Shown: piece after piece, positions 1-9,295 of the stretch
Numbering within the stretch: position 1 is the stretch's first letter
Layout of the letters: each line of letters begins with the position of its first letter
Assembly: GCA_031963005.1 (NCBI GenBank)
Contig: JASSUL010000014.1
Coordinates: 1-57,257 of the forward strand
Source of the DNA: JASSUD01 sp031963005
Lineage (GTDB): Bacteria > Pseudomonadota > Gammaproteobacteria > Burkholderiales > Burkholderiaceae
Length of the DNA: 57,257 bases
Reading direction: 5' to 3'
Translations under genes and position numbers: made by a program
The notes under the pieces: model-generated
The model's input: the letters and a program-made list of their open reading frames with translations, nothing else
What the model was told of the DNA's origin: nothing
Databases searched by the model: none

Positions 1-797
1 AAAAAACCGTCTTTGAGTTTTTCGCAGTCGACAACGACTAATTCTTCCAAGCTTTGACATTGTTGGAGCGCTGCTACAAGAGACGTGTCAGTGAGACCGG
101 AACATTTATCAAATCTTAGACTAGTCACCCGCGTATCTGACAATAGCGCTGCCAAATCTGCCGAATTTTCTGGGAAGTTAAAGTCTGATGCGAATGTGAT
201 ATGCAGCCCTCTTCCCAGTCCAAATTTATGTATAGCGCCCTTCAATCCCTTGATGTCTCTGACTTCTACGCTTTTAATGACAACATTCGCTGCTGCCTCG
301 AGTACTCGGCCTGCGACTCGTACCTGTTGTGTTAAAACTTTAAGAGGAAGATTTTTACAAATTTTTATTAATAACTCTGGTATATCTTTTATTCTTTCTA
401 TTGCATCTGGAATCTTTACTAATAACTCTGGTGTATCTTTTATTCTTTCTATTGCATCTGGAATTTTTACTAATAACTCTGGTGTATCTTTTATTATTTC
501 TGTTGCATCTGGAATTTTTACTAATAACTCTGGTGTATCTTTTATTATTTCTGTTGCATCTCGCGATGAATTTTTGGTTGCAAACTTACCAAAAACGCTA
601 TTTAAGATAGCATTAAAAATGCGTATTATTGCTTCTTTTACAAGAGTAAGATAATGAAGACTTTTTACTAATACTCTTAATACGTCTTTTAATTTTTGTA
701 GTAGATTTTCAGTTCGGGGAGATAATTGACGATCCTCTATTTTTTCTAATGTACTAGCGTTTGAGCTAAGAGGAGAGGAGATAGAAGAGACCTGCAT
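1..797 (-). CDS. Putative LRR-type host-interaction protein, 3' end outside window
   Basis: The reading frame opens at ATG (797-795) and stays open to the left edge, so only the first 265 residues are visible. The N-terminus is Ser-rich, followed by amphipathic helices around residues 35-70. Four near-identical 17-residue units (DATEIIKDTPELLVKIP and variants) lie at about residues 80-147. From about residue 215 there is a cysteine-containing leucine-rich-repeat pattern (VTSLRFDKCSGLTDTSL, then LEELVVVDCEKLKD) like AMN1/FBXL-type LRRs. There is no signal peptide and no clear Shine-Dalgarno sequence. The repeats and LRR consensus are seen directly; that it is a secreted effector is inferred from the LRR type and the nearby T3SS. 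Identity beyond LRR protein is unknown. Confidence 0.7.
   Translation of the reverse strand, partial: MQVSSISSPLSSNASTLEKIEDRQLSPRTENLLQKLKDVLRVLVKSLHYLTLVKEAIIRIFNAILNSVFGKFATKNSSRDATEIIKDTPELLVKIPDATEIIKDTPELLVKIPDAIERIKDTPELLVKIPDAIERIKDIPELLIKICKNLPLKVLTQQVRVAGRVLEAAANVVIKSVEVRDIKGLKGAIHKFGLGRGLHITFASDFNFPENSADLAALLSDTRVTSLRFDKCSGLTDTSLVAALQQCQSLEELVVVDCEKLKDGF
361..561 (-). repeat. Four tandem 51-bp in-frame coding repeats
   Basis: Units end at about 408, 459, 510 and 561, each 51 bp with only a few substitutions between neighbours. They encode four copies of a 17-residue amphipathic helix segment inside the LRR protein gene. The period is a multiple of three, so copy-number change keeps the frame. 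Confidence 0.9.
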
Positions 798-955
798 TTT
801 ATCTGCTTATAACAAAGGATGATGTGATTTATCTTACCATAGATATAGAATCAACCCTTCCTTATCGCACTCCTCATTTCATCTGATTTTTGACTTGTGA
901 TTTGTGTCTCTGTGGCACACTGGCGCGATCACCCTGGGGGAAGGTCACTACTCCA

Positions 956-1146
956 TAGACTTTAGAATGTATTATTGAAGAAGGACAGGTCGTGGCCGCA
1001 AATGGGCCTTCGCTTTCCTTTGAATATCACTATACGTTGCGACTTATATTGACGATTATGCTGGCTCTGCGGATTCCATCTACATACGCAAAGCCTCCGA
1101 CCTCAAACAGGCCAGATTAAGCAATGCGCAATGTTTATCAAATTAA
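956..1146 (+). pseudogene. Phage tail protein gpR-like fragment, frameshifted
   Basis: One frame reads LECIIEEGQVVAANGPSLSF then EYHYTL. The match continues in another frame as DYAGSADSIYI after about position 1050. The block resembles the N-terminal half of P2-like tail completion protein gpR (a hydrophobic core SLSFEYxYTL, then DYAG), a protein of roughly 140-150 residues. It has no start, carries a frameshift and stops at 1146, so it is a relic. The gpR assignment is from memory of the family and is tentative. It fits with the integrase relic downstream as remains of one prophage. Confidence 0.4.
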
Positions 1147-1895
1147 GCCGAGCGCGTTGGTTGAAATTCCATAGTGATGCGGATAGCTTTGGGATCGGGT
1201 TACGGTAGGAGGAACGCCATATCGCTATCCGGTGCGACAGCTTTTAGGACTGAACGAGACTGTATTAGAGATGCTGTAACTGCGGCCCTACATTCCGATA
1301 CCGTCCATCTAGAAATTTGACTTTTGCTCTGTCTGTGAGCTTGCCCTTATTAAATGCACCCCATTACTCCAGAATTAAGCTGCTTCATATTGCAGAGAAG
1401 CTGCCCAATTTTTTCATTTTTTGTCCAACTATGTATCGTACCCTTGTACGTCGGGCGACAGTCGCATAAGACTGCTGAGTCGCATTTCGTCACAAATGAA
1501 TTTATAAATTTTAGCGAAAAGAGGCCGCTGCCTCCAATTCAGCCCGATCATCTTGGTGTCTAATAGCGTATATCTGACGGGCTTGATCAAGCGGCATGTC
1601 CCGGCGAATCTCAGCGATCGCATCCATCAAATAGACTGCCAAATGACGTGGTCTGGCGTTTTCGGTTATCTATCTATTGGGAGCCGATACCGGCAGGTCA
1701 GCGTGAATCAAAAGCAACCCGTCCGCATACATACGGTAAGTTTGGAGGTTGATGGTATTGTTTTCATGCTCACTCTCCAACGCTAATTGATAAGGAAGGT
1801 TGATCCACTCTCACGAATTGGCGGTGTTGACATCGTTAAACCTCACGTTTGTTAAAGGCCCAATTTAACAGAATTTCTGCCCCTTTTTTTCATAA
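1147..1895. other. Decayed sequence, probable prophage remains
   Basis: No intact gene. Short protein-like stretches occur on both strands and are broken by stops. On the minus strand at about 1510-1630 one reads MDAIAEIRRDMPLDQARQIY and stops soon after. This looks like degraded coding DNA continuous with the gpR-like and integrase relics. Nothing here can be assigned with confidence. Confidence 0.4.
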
Positions 1896-2354
1896 ACGAA
1901 GTTTCTAACCAAATCCCGTAAAGCTATTCCAATTTCTCTTTCTGATACTGCTATTGGGGTTTTAGAGCGTCGACAGGCAATAAAGCAGGCTCTCGAAGAA
2001 CAAAAATATCTGGAGGTTGGATATAAGACCTATGTTTTTGTGTACGAGAGCAAGAGCGTCAAACAGACATTCACGAAAGCTTGGTATAAAGCCATGAGAG
2101 ACTCTGGCATTAAGGATTTCCGGTGGCATGATTTGCGTCACACCTGGGTCAGTTGGCATGTTCAGAGAGGAACGCCTTTGCATGTACTCAAAGTGCTAGG
2201 AGGATGGGAAAGTATAGAGATGGTGTTGCGGTATGCGCATCTTGCTGCCTCGCATTTAACACAGTGGGCGCAATCGCGCACTTTTTCTGGAATGTGCCAA
2301 AATTTTGAAACTACCGAAAATGCTACAGACTGCAATAACCTAATCAAAAAATAG
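1896..2354 (+). pseudogene. Tyrosine recombinase (phage integrase), C-terminal fragment
   Basis: The frame is open from just after an in-frame TAA (1893-1895) to the stop at 2354, about 152 codons. It carries the C-terminal catalytic half of a phage-type tyrosine recombinase: the HDLRHTWVSWH box (second Arg with flanking His), LGGW, and RYAH with the nucleophilic Tyr. The N-terminal DNA-binding domain and the first catalytic Arg are missing, so it cannot be a working integrase. Its 3' end is 28 bp from the 3' end of tRNA-Arg(UCU), the usual place of an integrase at its attachment site. It is an inactivated prophage or island integrase. Confidence 0.85.
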
Positions 2355-2382
2355 GTTTGCTAACTAAAAACCTTGATTTTGT

Positions 2383-2459
2383 TGGCCTGCCCAGAGGGAT
2401 TCGAACCCCCGACCCTTGGCTTAGAAGGCCAATGCTCTATCCAACTGAGCTATGGGCAG
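2383..2459 (-). tRNA. tRNA-Arg (anticodon UCU)
   Basis: Folds as a cloverleaf on the minus strand. The 7-bp acceptor stem is CTGCCCA/TGGGCAG with discriminator G and an encoded CCA. The D-arm includes GCTCAGTTGGATAGAGC, the anticodon stem-loop is TTGGC-CTTCTAA-GCCAA, and the T-loop is TTCGAAT. Anticodon TCT reads AGA. The adjacent integrase relic suggests its 3' end served as a phage attachment site. Confidence 0.96.
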
Positions 2460-2884
2460 AAGAAGTCTGTAATCTTTCCGATGTAGCGGGCTGTATTGGA
2501 CTATTGATGCCACTTCACGGACAAGACGTATAGTGAATGATGACGAAAGTCATGCATTACTGCAATTTGCATTTCACTATTTTAGGACAGTTGTACGTCG
2601 TTTTTAAGAATTTCTATCCTCTCAAAACCTCGTTTCTTATAAGCAGTATTCTTATAATGCATAAAGAACGTGTTCATTGCATGCCTATGCGAAACATGGG
2701 TTCATTCGCAAATTAGGAAAGCACTCATCCAGCCTTTGAACGAATATCTACCTACTTCAAAGACCGGTGGATATCATAGCATTATTGCCTCTACTTTTCC
2801 GACTATTTAATCCATGTTTGCGCTGATCACGCTACACATTGTTTTTGATAACCGTATGCGCTGAGACTCGCTTTGGCGCTTTGC
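2460..2884. other. Intergenic, no recognisable gene
   Basis: About 425 bp between tRNA-Arg and the small membrane-protein ORF. I see no convincing reading frame, RNA or promoter here beyond the presumed upstream region of the tRNA on the minus strand. Confidence 0.4.
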
Positions 2885-3277
2885 ATGAGAGAGTATAGAT
2901 TGAGTTACCCTGTTACAGCGCCTCCGCATCCTTATATTTATACTAGAGAGGAAATTATCCCTCTTCTTCAAGGTTCTAGACCTCACGTTGCTAGACCTAC
3001 AGAAGTATACTTTGATATACCGGATCCGGTTCAAACGCCACAGGCTAGCGCATCACCAACAGGTACTAGCCTATCTCGGACATACGCTCAAGCCGTATAT
3101 GACGAGCGATATACTATTGCCGTTACCTTCTCGGTGTTATGGACTATCACTACGCATTTGATACAGATCTTTGTGGATGCAGATAAGGGACGCACCATGG
3201 AATACATCGGTTTGGCATTTCAAATTCCTATCGCTTGCATTGCGCTTAAAAAAGTGATTGACAGCGAACGTTCATAA
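2885..3277 (+). CDS. Hypothetical small protein with a C-terminal membrane hairpin
   Basis: 130 residues from ATG 2885; an upstream TTG at 2873 is possible. Neither start has a good Shine-Dalgarno sequence. The first half is Pro/Ser-rich. The second half has two hydrophobic segments (around residues 77-98, YTIAVTFSVLWTITTHLIQI, and 107-122) joined by a short charged loop. PPHPYIYTREEIIPLL near residue 12 weakly resembles the linker before the catalytic domain of some tyrosine recombinases, so the N-terminus may derive from an integrase. It stands between the prophage relic and the T3SS and could be a small effector-like membrane protein. Function unknown. Confidence 0.45.
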   Translation: MREYRLSYPVTAPPHPYIYTREEIIPLLQGSRPHVARPTEVYFDIPDPVQTPQASASPTGTSLSRTYAQAVYDERYTIAVTFSVLWTITTHLIQIFVDADKGRTMEYIGLAFQIPIACIALKKVIDSERS

Positions 3278-3361
3278 AGCGCTTCATAACCAACCTATCC
3301 CGTAACTACTCCCTTTATAAAGAAAGCACCTCCCTACCCTAAAATCGCTGACCACTATGGA

Positions 3362-3411
3362 ACATGCGTAAATGGGAGAAATGCCTTAAAGAAATTCCCA
3401 TTTACGCATGT
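3362..3411 (+). terminator. Strong hairpin after sctC and the small plus-strand gene
   Basis: Perfect 16-bp inverted repeat (3362-3377 and 3396-3411) with an 18-nt loop. On the plus strand it is followed closely by CCTTTTT, so it can terminate transcripts entering from the left. It also sits ten bases past the sctC stop on the minus strand, where no T-run follows, so there it may only stabilise the long T3SS operon mRNA. Confidence 0.7.
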
Positions 3412-3420
3412 CCTTTTTGA

Positions 3421-5241
3421 TTACAGATCAATCACCCGCGGAGAGAGCAGGAAGAGCTGTTCCTTGCGAGATTGCGTGTTATTACTATAGCGAAATAACG
3501 CGCCCAAGAAGGGGATTTTGGAAAGAAGTGGAACTCCTGAAACGCCTTTTGAATCTTGTTTTTTCTGATATCCCGCGATCAATAAACTCTGGCCTTGGGT
3601 AATAAAGGCTTGCGTTTTAATCTGGGTGCTGCTGACCATGGGGATGATGCCTGATGGAGTAGGTGCCTGGTTGGGTGAAGCTGAAAATTGACCATTCTCA
3701 ATACTGACTTCTAACTTAATTTGCGTGGTATCTGCGGTTTCAACCACCATGGGCAGCACACGTAATGAAACGCCGGTGGTCAGATTGTATAGATTCCCAC
3801 CTGCATAACCGGTAACGGGTACAAAGATTTGCTGGCTATTATCCATAACCGCTTCGATATTATCTAATGTCGTGACTTTAGGGCTTGCTTCAATGCGCGC
3901 TTGATTGGTTTGCGTCAATGCATTTACGCGTGCTAACAGATAACGGCCTGCATCTCCCAGCACAGCGGTGATGGAAATACCTGCTGGAGTCGCTAATAAA
4001 TTCGTGTTAGGAATATTACCAAATTGGGGATTAATGACCCCATTGTATCCAGTTTGTGGATTATTCCCCGTGCCGGTTTGAATATCTCCATGGCTATTAT
4101 GGGCGCGCCAGTCAATACCGATTTGATCCAAGGCGTCCCCATCGATTTCAATCATCGTGGCCTGGATTTCTATTAAATGCGGTTTGACATCCAACTCGTC
4201 AATCAACGGTTGATATTGACTCATGCGCCCTGGCAAATCGCGTATCAAAATGGAGTTCGTCCGTACATCCGCTTTAATGACAGGCAGCCCCATCTCATTA
4301 GGATTGGCGACTAAACGGCCTGCAGGAGCAAAAGTGGGACTTGCTGCTACGGCATTTGCGCCTCCTTTATCTCCTACGCCAGGCAGTGAAGGCGTACCTG
4401 GAAATAATTGGCTGATCTGTTCATTCACCGGCAGAGCGCCTAAATTGCTTCCCATTCCAAAACCGGGAGGCAATGGCGGAGGCGAGCCGATATTGACCGA
4501 ACCATTGGGTATTTGGCCATTCACATCCTGCACGGCACTAGATCTTGCCACACCGGGAGCCAGCACTGCCTGCGAAGTATTTCCACGTATCCCTGTAAAC
4601 AAGCTTTGCAGCACACTAGCGACGCCTGGAATGGCAATTTGATTGCCTCCTGCATTCACAATGCGGTCTGTCGCCGAGGCATGTTTTAGTTTGAAAATAC
4701 GGATTTCAGTACCCAACCCTTTACCCGCATTGCCATCGACACTCTCCACCACACTAGAAATCATTTGTAGATAGCGCGGAGGGCCGCTCACCATGGCCGT
4801 ATTTTGAACATCATCATACACAATAGGATAGCGTGCATCGGAAAGACCGAGGCGCTCGAGCGCATTACGCAAATCATCCATGCTGCCATAGCGCAATGAA
4901 ATTAATACACTTTTCACATCACTAGAGGCGGAAATATCTAATAGGGCACCATCGTAAAACCAAGCAAACCCGAAGGTAGACGACAAGGTATTTAAGAACT
5001 TTTGGGGCGACATATTAAATTTACCGCTGACCATGCCATCTACATTGGGTGCTATCGATGCAGGGATGCCTTGGCTTGCTGCAAAGTCCCTGAGCACATC
5101 TTTGAGTGGCTTACTTTCAACAGAATAGTGAATACGTTCTTTTTTCCAATGAATAGGCGCTGCCTGTACAGAAAACGCTCCGATTAAACAGAAAAATAGA
5201 CCCAAACGCACTATAGATCTGATGGTGCCTTGTAATTTCAT
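3421..5241 (-). CDS. sctC: T3SS outer-membrane secretin SctC (HrcC)
   Basis: Forms the outer-membrane ring of the type III secretion apparatus. I start at ATG 5241 (606 residues) because MKLQGTIRS begins a typical Sec signal peptide cleaved near SVQA-AP. The open frame continues upstream to 5403 without another Met. Small periplasmic ring-building domains follow (residues about 30-200), then a Gly/Pro/Asn-rich stretch (about 200-330) and the secretin core, ending with VSLRVLPMVVET and the C-terminal QLFLLSPRVIDL. It is the last gene of the minus-strand operon, 256 bp after sctT, as in Ralstonia-type hrp clusters. Start choice is less certain than identity. Confidence 0.95.
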   Translation of the reverse strand: MKLQGTIRSIVRLGLFFCLIGAFSVQAAPIHWKKERIHYSVESKPLKDVLRDFAASQGIPASIAPNVDGMVSGKFNMSPQKFLNTLSSTFGFAWFYDGALLDISASSDVKSVLISLRYGSMDDLRNALERLGLSDARYPIVYDDVQNTAMVSGPPRYLQMISSVVESVDGNAGKGLGTEIRIFKLKHASATDRIVNAGGNQIAIPGVASVLQSLFTGIRGNTSQAVLAPGVARSSAVQDVNGQIPNGSVNIGSPPPLPPGFGMGSNLGALPVNEQISQLFPGTPSLPGVGDKGGANAVAASPTFAPAGRLVANPNEMGLPVIKADVRTNSILIRDLPGRMSQYQPLIDELDVKPHLIEIQATMIEIDGDALDQIGIDWRAHNSHGDIQTGTGNNPQTGYNGVINPQFGNIPNTNLLATPAGISITAVLGDAGRYLLARVNALTQTNQARIEASPKVTTLDNIEAVMDNSQQIFVPVTGYAGGNLYNLTTGVSLRVLPMVVETADTTQIKLEVSIENGQFSASPNQAPTPSGIIPMVSSTQIKTQAFITQGQSLLIAGYQKKQDSKGVSGVPLLSKIPFLGALFRYSNNTQSRKEQLFLLSPRVIDL

Positions 5242-5497
5242 TTTTATTAAACCATTCTTATTAAATAAATGGTCATCCTGCTCCTGTTGGATAAGAAGCT
5301 TGGACGCCCTCTTGTTAGTATGTGATGAACGATTTACGCCGACGCAATAGTAGGACGCATGCTGTATGCACGCGCACTCAAAAAATCTGGGCGATGCTTT
5401 CAATAAATCTCATTTTGCTGCTAGCACAATTCAAAAATGGGGAAGATGTTTGAGAAAGGTTTTTTTACTTTTCTTGAGAACGGCGCTACAGGGAGAA

Positions 5498-6310
5498 CTA
5501 TTTTTTAGGCTTCTCTACCTGAAAGGAATGTATTTTTTCGGCAATTTCACGCAAAGAAAGCTGCGAGCGGACCTGCTCAATGAATAGGCTAATAAAAATC
5601 GCTAGCATCAAAAGCGTGACTGCGCCTTTTACAGGCATGCTAAGGCCTATGACTTCCAGTTTGTCGGCCCCCTTTGCAATAAAGCCAAATGCGAGATCGA
5701 TCATCACTAAAATCAACATCATCGGTATCGCTAACTTCGCAGTTAATTCCATTAAGGTGTCGGTCTGCGTGATCGCAAAATATTCCAGCATAGGCATGCC
5801 TTCTGGTTTTATATCCAGAATGGGCCACCATTCAAAGGATTGGTATAGCGCACCCAGCAAAAATAGGATTCCCCCTAAAGCCCAAAATGCCGTAATCGTC
5901 AATTGGGATAACATAGCGGAGATCGGGGTACTCGTATCACTGCGCATGGGATTGCTAACCTGCACATTATTAAAGCCTGCCAAGTCATCTATCAAATACC
6001 CTACATTCCCTGCTACCCAAAACACGGTCGATGCAGCAAATCCTAAGATCATCCCTAAGAGGACTTCTTTTAAAGCAATCGATGCCAGTGTCCACACTGC
6101 CAAGTTCTGCAATACGATAGGTTGGCCATAGGCAACAAAAGCCCCCATTAACAGAGAAATCGCCATGCGATGGACGCCTTGAACGATTTGATCGCTCATG
6201 ATCGGAATAATGATGAGGGTAATCGTGATACGCAAACTGCATAAAAGCATCACGACGACCAAACTGCCAAAAGCGTCGTATAATTTTGATAGAAGAGTGA
6301 TATTGTCCAC
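5498..6310 (-). CDS. sctT: T3SS inner-membrane export component SctT (HrcT)
   Basis: 270 residues, the normal size for the SctT/FliR family, which together with SctR and SctS forms the export gate in the inner membrane. Several hydrophobic helices run through the protein, with the family-typical FxxxGNVGYLIDDLAG-like segment near residues 97-113 and the NPMRSDTSTP loop. The start is GTG at 6310, since an in-frame TAA lies 18 bases upstream and no ATG is suitably placed. AGAGAG 9 bases upstream may be the ribosome-binding site. It lies between sctO and sctC on the minus strand. Confidence 0.93.
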   Translation of the reverse strand: MDNITLLSKLYDAFGSLVVVMLLCSLRITITLIIIPIMSDQIVQGVHRMAISLLMGAFVAYGQPIVLQNLAVWTLASIALKEVLLGMILGFAASTVFWVAGNVGYLIDDLAGFNNVQVSNPMRSDTSTPISAMLSQLTITAFWALGGILFLLGALYQSFEWWPILDIKPEGMPMLEYFAITQTDTLMELTAKLAIPMMLILVMIDLAFGFIAKGADKLEVIGLSMPVKGAVTLLMLAIFISLFIEQVRSQLSLREIAEKIHSFQVEKPKK

Positions 6311-6381
6311 TGCGCTATGCTCTCTTTTTTATGATGTCTATTTAGATTGGGGTGGCACAAGCCAGGCCTTACATGTAGTAA

Positions 6382-6876
6382 TTACGCTCGAAACCGGCGC
6401 TGCGCTAATAAGGATTCTTCTGCAGATTCATCCAGCGCGTCTTGCGCTGCTTTAAACGCTTTTTGCTTCATCTTGCCTAGCAGTTTCTTATATTCATCGA
6501 TCTGCCCTTGATTTTTAGCAATCTGACGCTGCACGCCGCGTATTTCCTCGTGCTTTGCATTTTGTACTTTCTGCGCCTTGGCGACTTCTGCTTCAAGCTG
6601 TACCCGACGTTCACTTACTATGCCCTGATACTGGCGCAAATCGTACAGTTCTGCCACTTTAATACTCGCCGTACCACTCATCAAAGACTGCATGCGCGTA
6701 TTGCGCTCGTCTTCTTCTTGTATTTGACGCGTTAATGCCGCTTGCGCTTCTTGAGTAGCTTGCTCAAGTTGCGCATATTGCGCACGCAAACTCGCCAGTT
6801 GCGTCTCTAGCGCTTTAATTTGCCTCTCACGGGCAGCGACCAAAATCTGAAATGTCATGACACGACGATCTTTCAT
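6382..6876 (-). CDS. sctO: T3SS stalk protein SctO (HrpB7/YscO, FliJ-like)
   Basis: 164 residues, almost entirely alpha-helical coiled coil rich in Gln, Glu, Lys and Arg, as expected for the SctO/FliJ stalk that inserts in the ATPase ring. Sequence conservation in this family is low. Assignment rests on length, coiled-coil character and position directly after sctN and before sctT, exactly where hrpB7 lies in Xanthomonas and Ralstonia hrpB operons. ATG 6876 is preceded by AGAG. Gap to sctN is 21 bp. Confidence 0.85.
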   Translation of the reverse strand: MKDRRVMTFQILVAARERQIKALETQLASLRAQYAQLEQATQEAQAALTRQIQEEDERNTRMQSLMSGTASIKVAELYDLRQYQGIVSERRVQLEAEVAKAQKVQNAKHEEIRGVQRQIAKNQGQIDEYKKLLGKMKQKAFKAAQDALDESAEESLLAQRRFRA

Positions 6877-6897
6877 AACGTCTCTTTTGCTAGGCTT

Positions 6898-8226
6898 TTA
6901 GGATGCAATCTCTTGCAAACTGGTCAGTGTCTGTTTGTAGTCGGCCAGTTGATCGGTGCGTTGCGTAAGCAGGCCGTAAATATGTTCTATTTTGGCAATG
7001 GCTTCATCGGCCATGGCATCGTTCCCTGCGCTGTATTCCCCCAATTGCAACAGCGTTTCTATCTCTCGATGTTTCGCCATCAAACTTCGGATATGCGCAG
7101 CGGCTTGCGTATGCCCAGAAGGCACCACCTGATGCATAACCCGCGAGAGGCTATCGAGCACATCAATCGCGGGGTAACGATTACGCGCAGCAATCTCGCG
7201 CGAGAGCGTAATATGGCCATCCAAAATACTACGCACCTCTTCTGCGACAGGATCGCTTCCGCCTTCCCCATCTTCCATCAGCACGGTATAGAGTGCGGTA
7301 ATCGAACCTTTATCCGACATCCCTGTACGCTCTAACAACCGAGGTAACTCTGCAAATAAGGAAGGGGGATAACCTCGTCGAGTGGGAGGTTCTCCAGCGG
7401 CCAATCCGATTTCCCGCTGTGCGCGTGCAAACCGCGTTAATGAATCCATCATTAACAGCACACGCATACCTTGATCACGAAAATATTCCGCGATCGTAGT
7501 GGCAGTATGGCCCGCTTTAGAGCGTTCAATAGAAGAACGGTCTGATGTAGAACACACGACAACAGAGCGTTTTAACGTTTCTGGCCCTAAACTTTGCTCG
7601 ATAAATTCACGCACTTCACGTCCGCGTTCCCCAATGAGTGCAATCACATTTACTTCACAGGCGGCACCGCGGGCAAACATCCCCATTAACGTACTTTTAC
7701 CGACCCCAGCCGGCGCAAAAATCCCCATACGCTGACCTTCGCCCAGTGTCACTAGGGCATCGATCGCCTTCACCCCCGTATAAAACGGCGTTTCAATTAA
7801 ACGGCGCTTCATAGGATCGGGAGGCGGTACATTAATAGGGCGCAAGGTGGTGCAAGTAATCGGGCCTTGACCGTCTATAGGCTCCCCCATCGCATCGATG
7901 ACTCTTCCTAATATTTCAGGCCCTACTTTCACGCTCAAGGGACGCCCCAGACTCACGACACGCGTTGATCTAGACAAATTATTGAGCGAACCAAACGCAG
8001 AGAGAATCGCCACGTTTTGCGCAAACCCGATCACCTCGGCATATTGCAAGTGCTGACCGGCGGTATCTTGCAGCTCGCAGAGCTCTCCTAAACGTGCCTC
8101 TATGCCCGTTGCCCGAATCAATGTGCCGACCACTTCCATAAGCTTGCCGGCCTGCTGTATGGAGGGCTGCTTCAGCTCACGCTCAATAGACGCAGTGAGT
8201 CCTTTAAAAGCATCGAATTCCTTCAT
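6898..8226 (-). CDS. sctN: T3SS ATPase SctN (HrcN)
   Basis: 442 residues, standard for the cytoplasmic hexameric ATPase that strips chaperones and unfolds substrates for export. Walker A is APAGVGKST at residues 171-179. Walker B is VLLMMDS at about 256-262, followed by LTRFARAQREIGLAAGEPP, the diagnostic F1/SctN/FliI segment. ATG overlaps the end of sctL in an ATGA arrangement, implying coupled translation. It lacks obvious anomalies. Confidence 0.98.
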   Translation of the reverse strand: MKEFDAFKGLTASIERELKQPSIQQAGKLMEVVGTLIRATGIEARLGELCELQDTAGQHLQYAEVIGFAQNVAILSAFGSLNNLSRSTRVVSLGRPLSVKVGPEILGRVIDAMGEPIDGQGPITCTTLRPINVPPPDPMKRRLIETPFYTGVKAIDALVTLGEGQRMGIFAPAGVGKSTLMGMFARGAACEVNVIALIGERGREVREFIEQSLGPETLKRSVVVCSTSDRSSIERSKAGHTATTIAEYFRDQGMRVLLMMDSLTRFARAQREIGLAAGEPPTRRGYPPSLFAELPRLLERTGMSDKGSITALYTVLMEDGEGGSDPVAEEVRSILDGHITLSREIAARNRYPAIDVLDSLSRVMHQVVPSGHTQAAAHIRSLMAKHREIETLLQLGEYSAGNDAMADEAIAKIEHIYGLLTQRTDQLADYKQTLTSLQEIAS

Positions 8227-9269
8227 GACGCTATCTTTTCATCAGGTAAAGCGGTTCTGGCACTCTTCCGTTTACGTTTTGCGGGGTCTGGCATCGAGGC
8301 TTCTACGGATAGAGGCGCTTGATCTTTTTTACTGCGTTTACTGCGCGCTTTTTTAGGCAATGGGTCTACGGTAGATGCTTCTAAAGGATGCTCCTCTACA
8401 CGCAGGGTTTTAGCCTTCCCGGACACTTTGCCAGACGCCTCGGCAGAACGTCGCCTGCGAGGTTGCCGTTTAGAGGGCGTAGAGTGGGCTTGCGGCGCTT
8501 CGCCCGCATCCAGAAACATCGCTTCTGAAGCCTGGGCATCCACTTCGGCTTGGGCCTGGGCTAACAAATTTTCTACGACTTCGTCTTGGCCTTGTTCGAT
8601 TGCACGCCCTAATGCGGAACGCATGGCTTGAAGTTGCACTTCTAAACTAGCATCAATCATGCCGAATTCGGTTTCACAGATGCAGCTGCCTAAAGGGAGC
8701 TGCGCATCGGCATGCACTACCACTTTAATCGCCTGGCCACGCGCGCTCCACTCTTTAGAAAATGCGTCAAAAGCCTCTTGTGCCGCATCGACCTCATCAG
8801 GATGCACACGCACATTTAATAAAGAAGCGCCTTCGCTGATATGCTCTAGCGTATTTATCGCGCGTTCAAATAAAGCGCGACGATCGGTAATACGCACAAT
8901 ATGCTCCACAGCGCTAGCCACTAACTCACTCAGCCTCACGTGCATACGCGATTGAATACGACGAGCATTACTAAGCATTTCTATCGTATGGTGTTGCCAT
9001 TCCTGTACCGCTTGCTCCTGACCTTGCATATACCCTTGCTGTTGTGCCTGCTCAAAAATGGCCTTAGCCTCTTCTTGGGCTTGCTGGCGTAAGGTTTTAA
9101 GCTCTTTACTCCATGCTTTTCGCTCTTTGCTGAGTGTGGTGAAACCCGCATCCAGCTCAATGAGATTTCCTAGCGCTTCGCGCTCAATAACCCCATCCTC
9201 CACCCCTATTGCGTCTATGATTCCGTCCGCAAGCGTGGGAATGCGTTTTACATAACGAAGCCAAATCAC
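8223..9269 (-). CDS. sctL: T3SS stator SctL (HrpB5) with long basic C-terminal tail
   Basis: SctL/FliH proteins tether the SctN ATPase to the SctK-SctQ sorting platform. Residues 1 to about 255 match this family: N-terminal WLRYVKRIPTL, a Gln/Glu-rich coiled coil (about 45-110), and a C-terminal globular part with LPLGSCICETEFGMIDASLEVQ near 195-215. HrpB5 proteins are usually around 200-240 residues. This one continues to 348 with a Lys/Arg-rich, Pro/Ser-containing, presumably disordered tail (clusters PRRRRS, KKARSKRSKK, KRKRK; about 24 basic against 10 acidic residues). The stop overlaps the sctN start by 4 bp. The tail is opposite in charge to the acidic head of SctK next door. Confidence 0.93.
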   Translation of the reverse strand: MIWLRYVKRIPTLADGIIDAIGVEDGVIEREALGNLIELDAGFTTLSKERKAWSKELKTLRQQAQEEAKAIFEQAQQQGYMQGQEQAVQEWQHHTIEMLSNARRIQSRMHVRLSELVASAVEHIVRITDRRALFERAINTLEHISEGASLLNVRVHPDEVDAAQEAFDAFSKEWSARGQAIKVVVHADAQLPLGSCICETEFGMIDASLEVQLQAMRSALGRAIEQGQDEVVENLLAQAQAEVDAQASEAMFLDAGEAPQAHSTPSKRQPRRRRSAEASGKVSGKAKTLRVEEHPLEASTVDPLPKKARSKRSKKDQAPLSVEASMPDPAKRKRKSARTALPDEKIAS

Positions 9270-9295
9270 AATATGCTCTCCTGCACCGTTGTAGA

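Noticed and set aside
85..654. Plus-strand frame of 189 codons with a repeated hydrophobic segment
   Set aside because: It is the antisense of the 51-bp repeats; the minus-strand frame has a coherent LRR protein and continues past the window edge.
5242..5403. 54-residue N-terminal extension of SctC
   Set aside because: The frame is open, but the extension would bury the signal peptide, and the internal Met gives a standard Sec leader.
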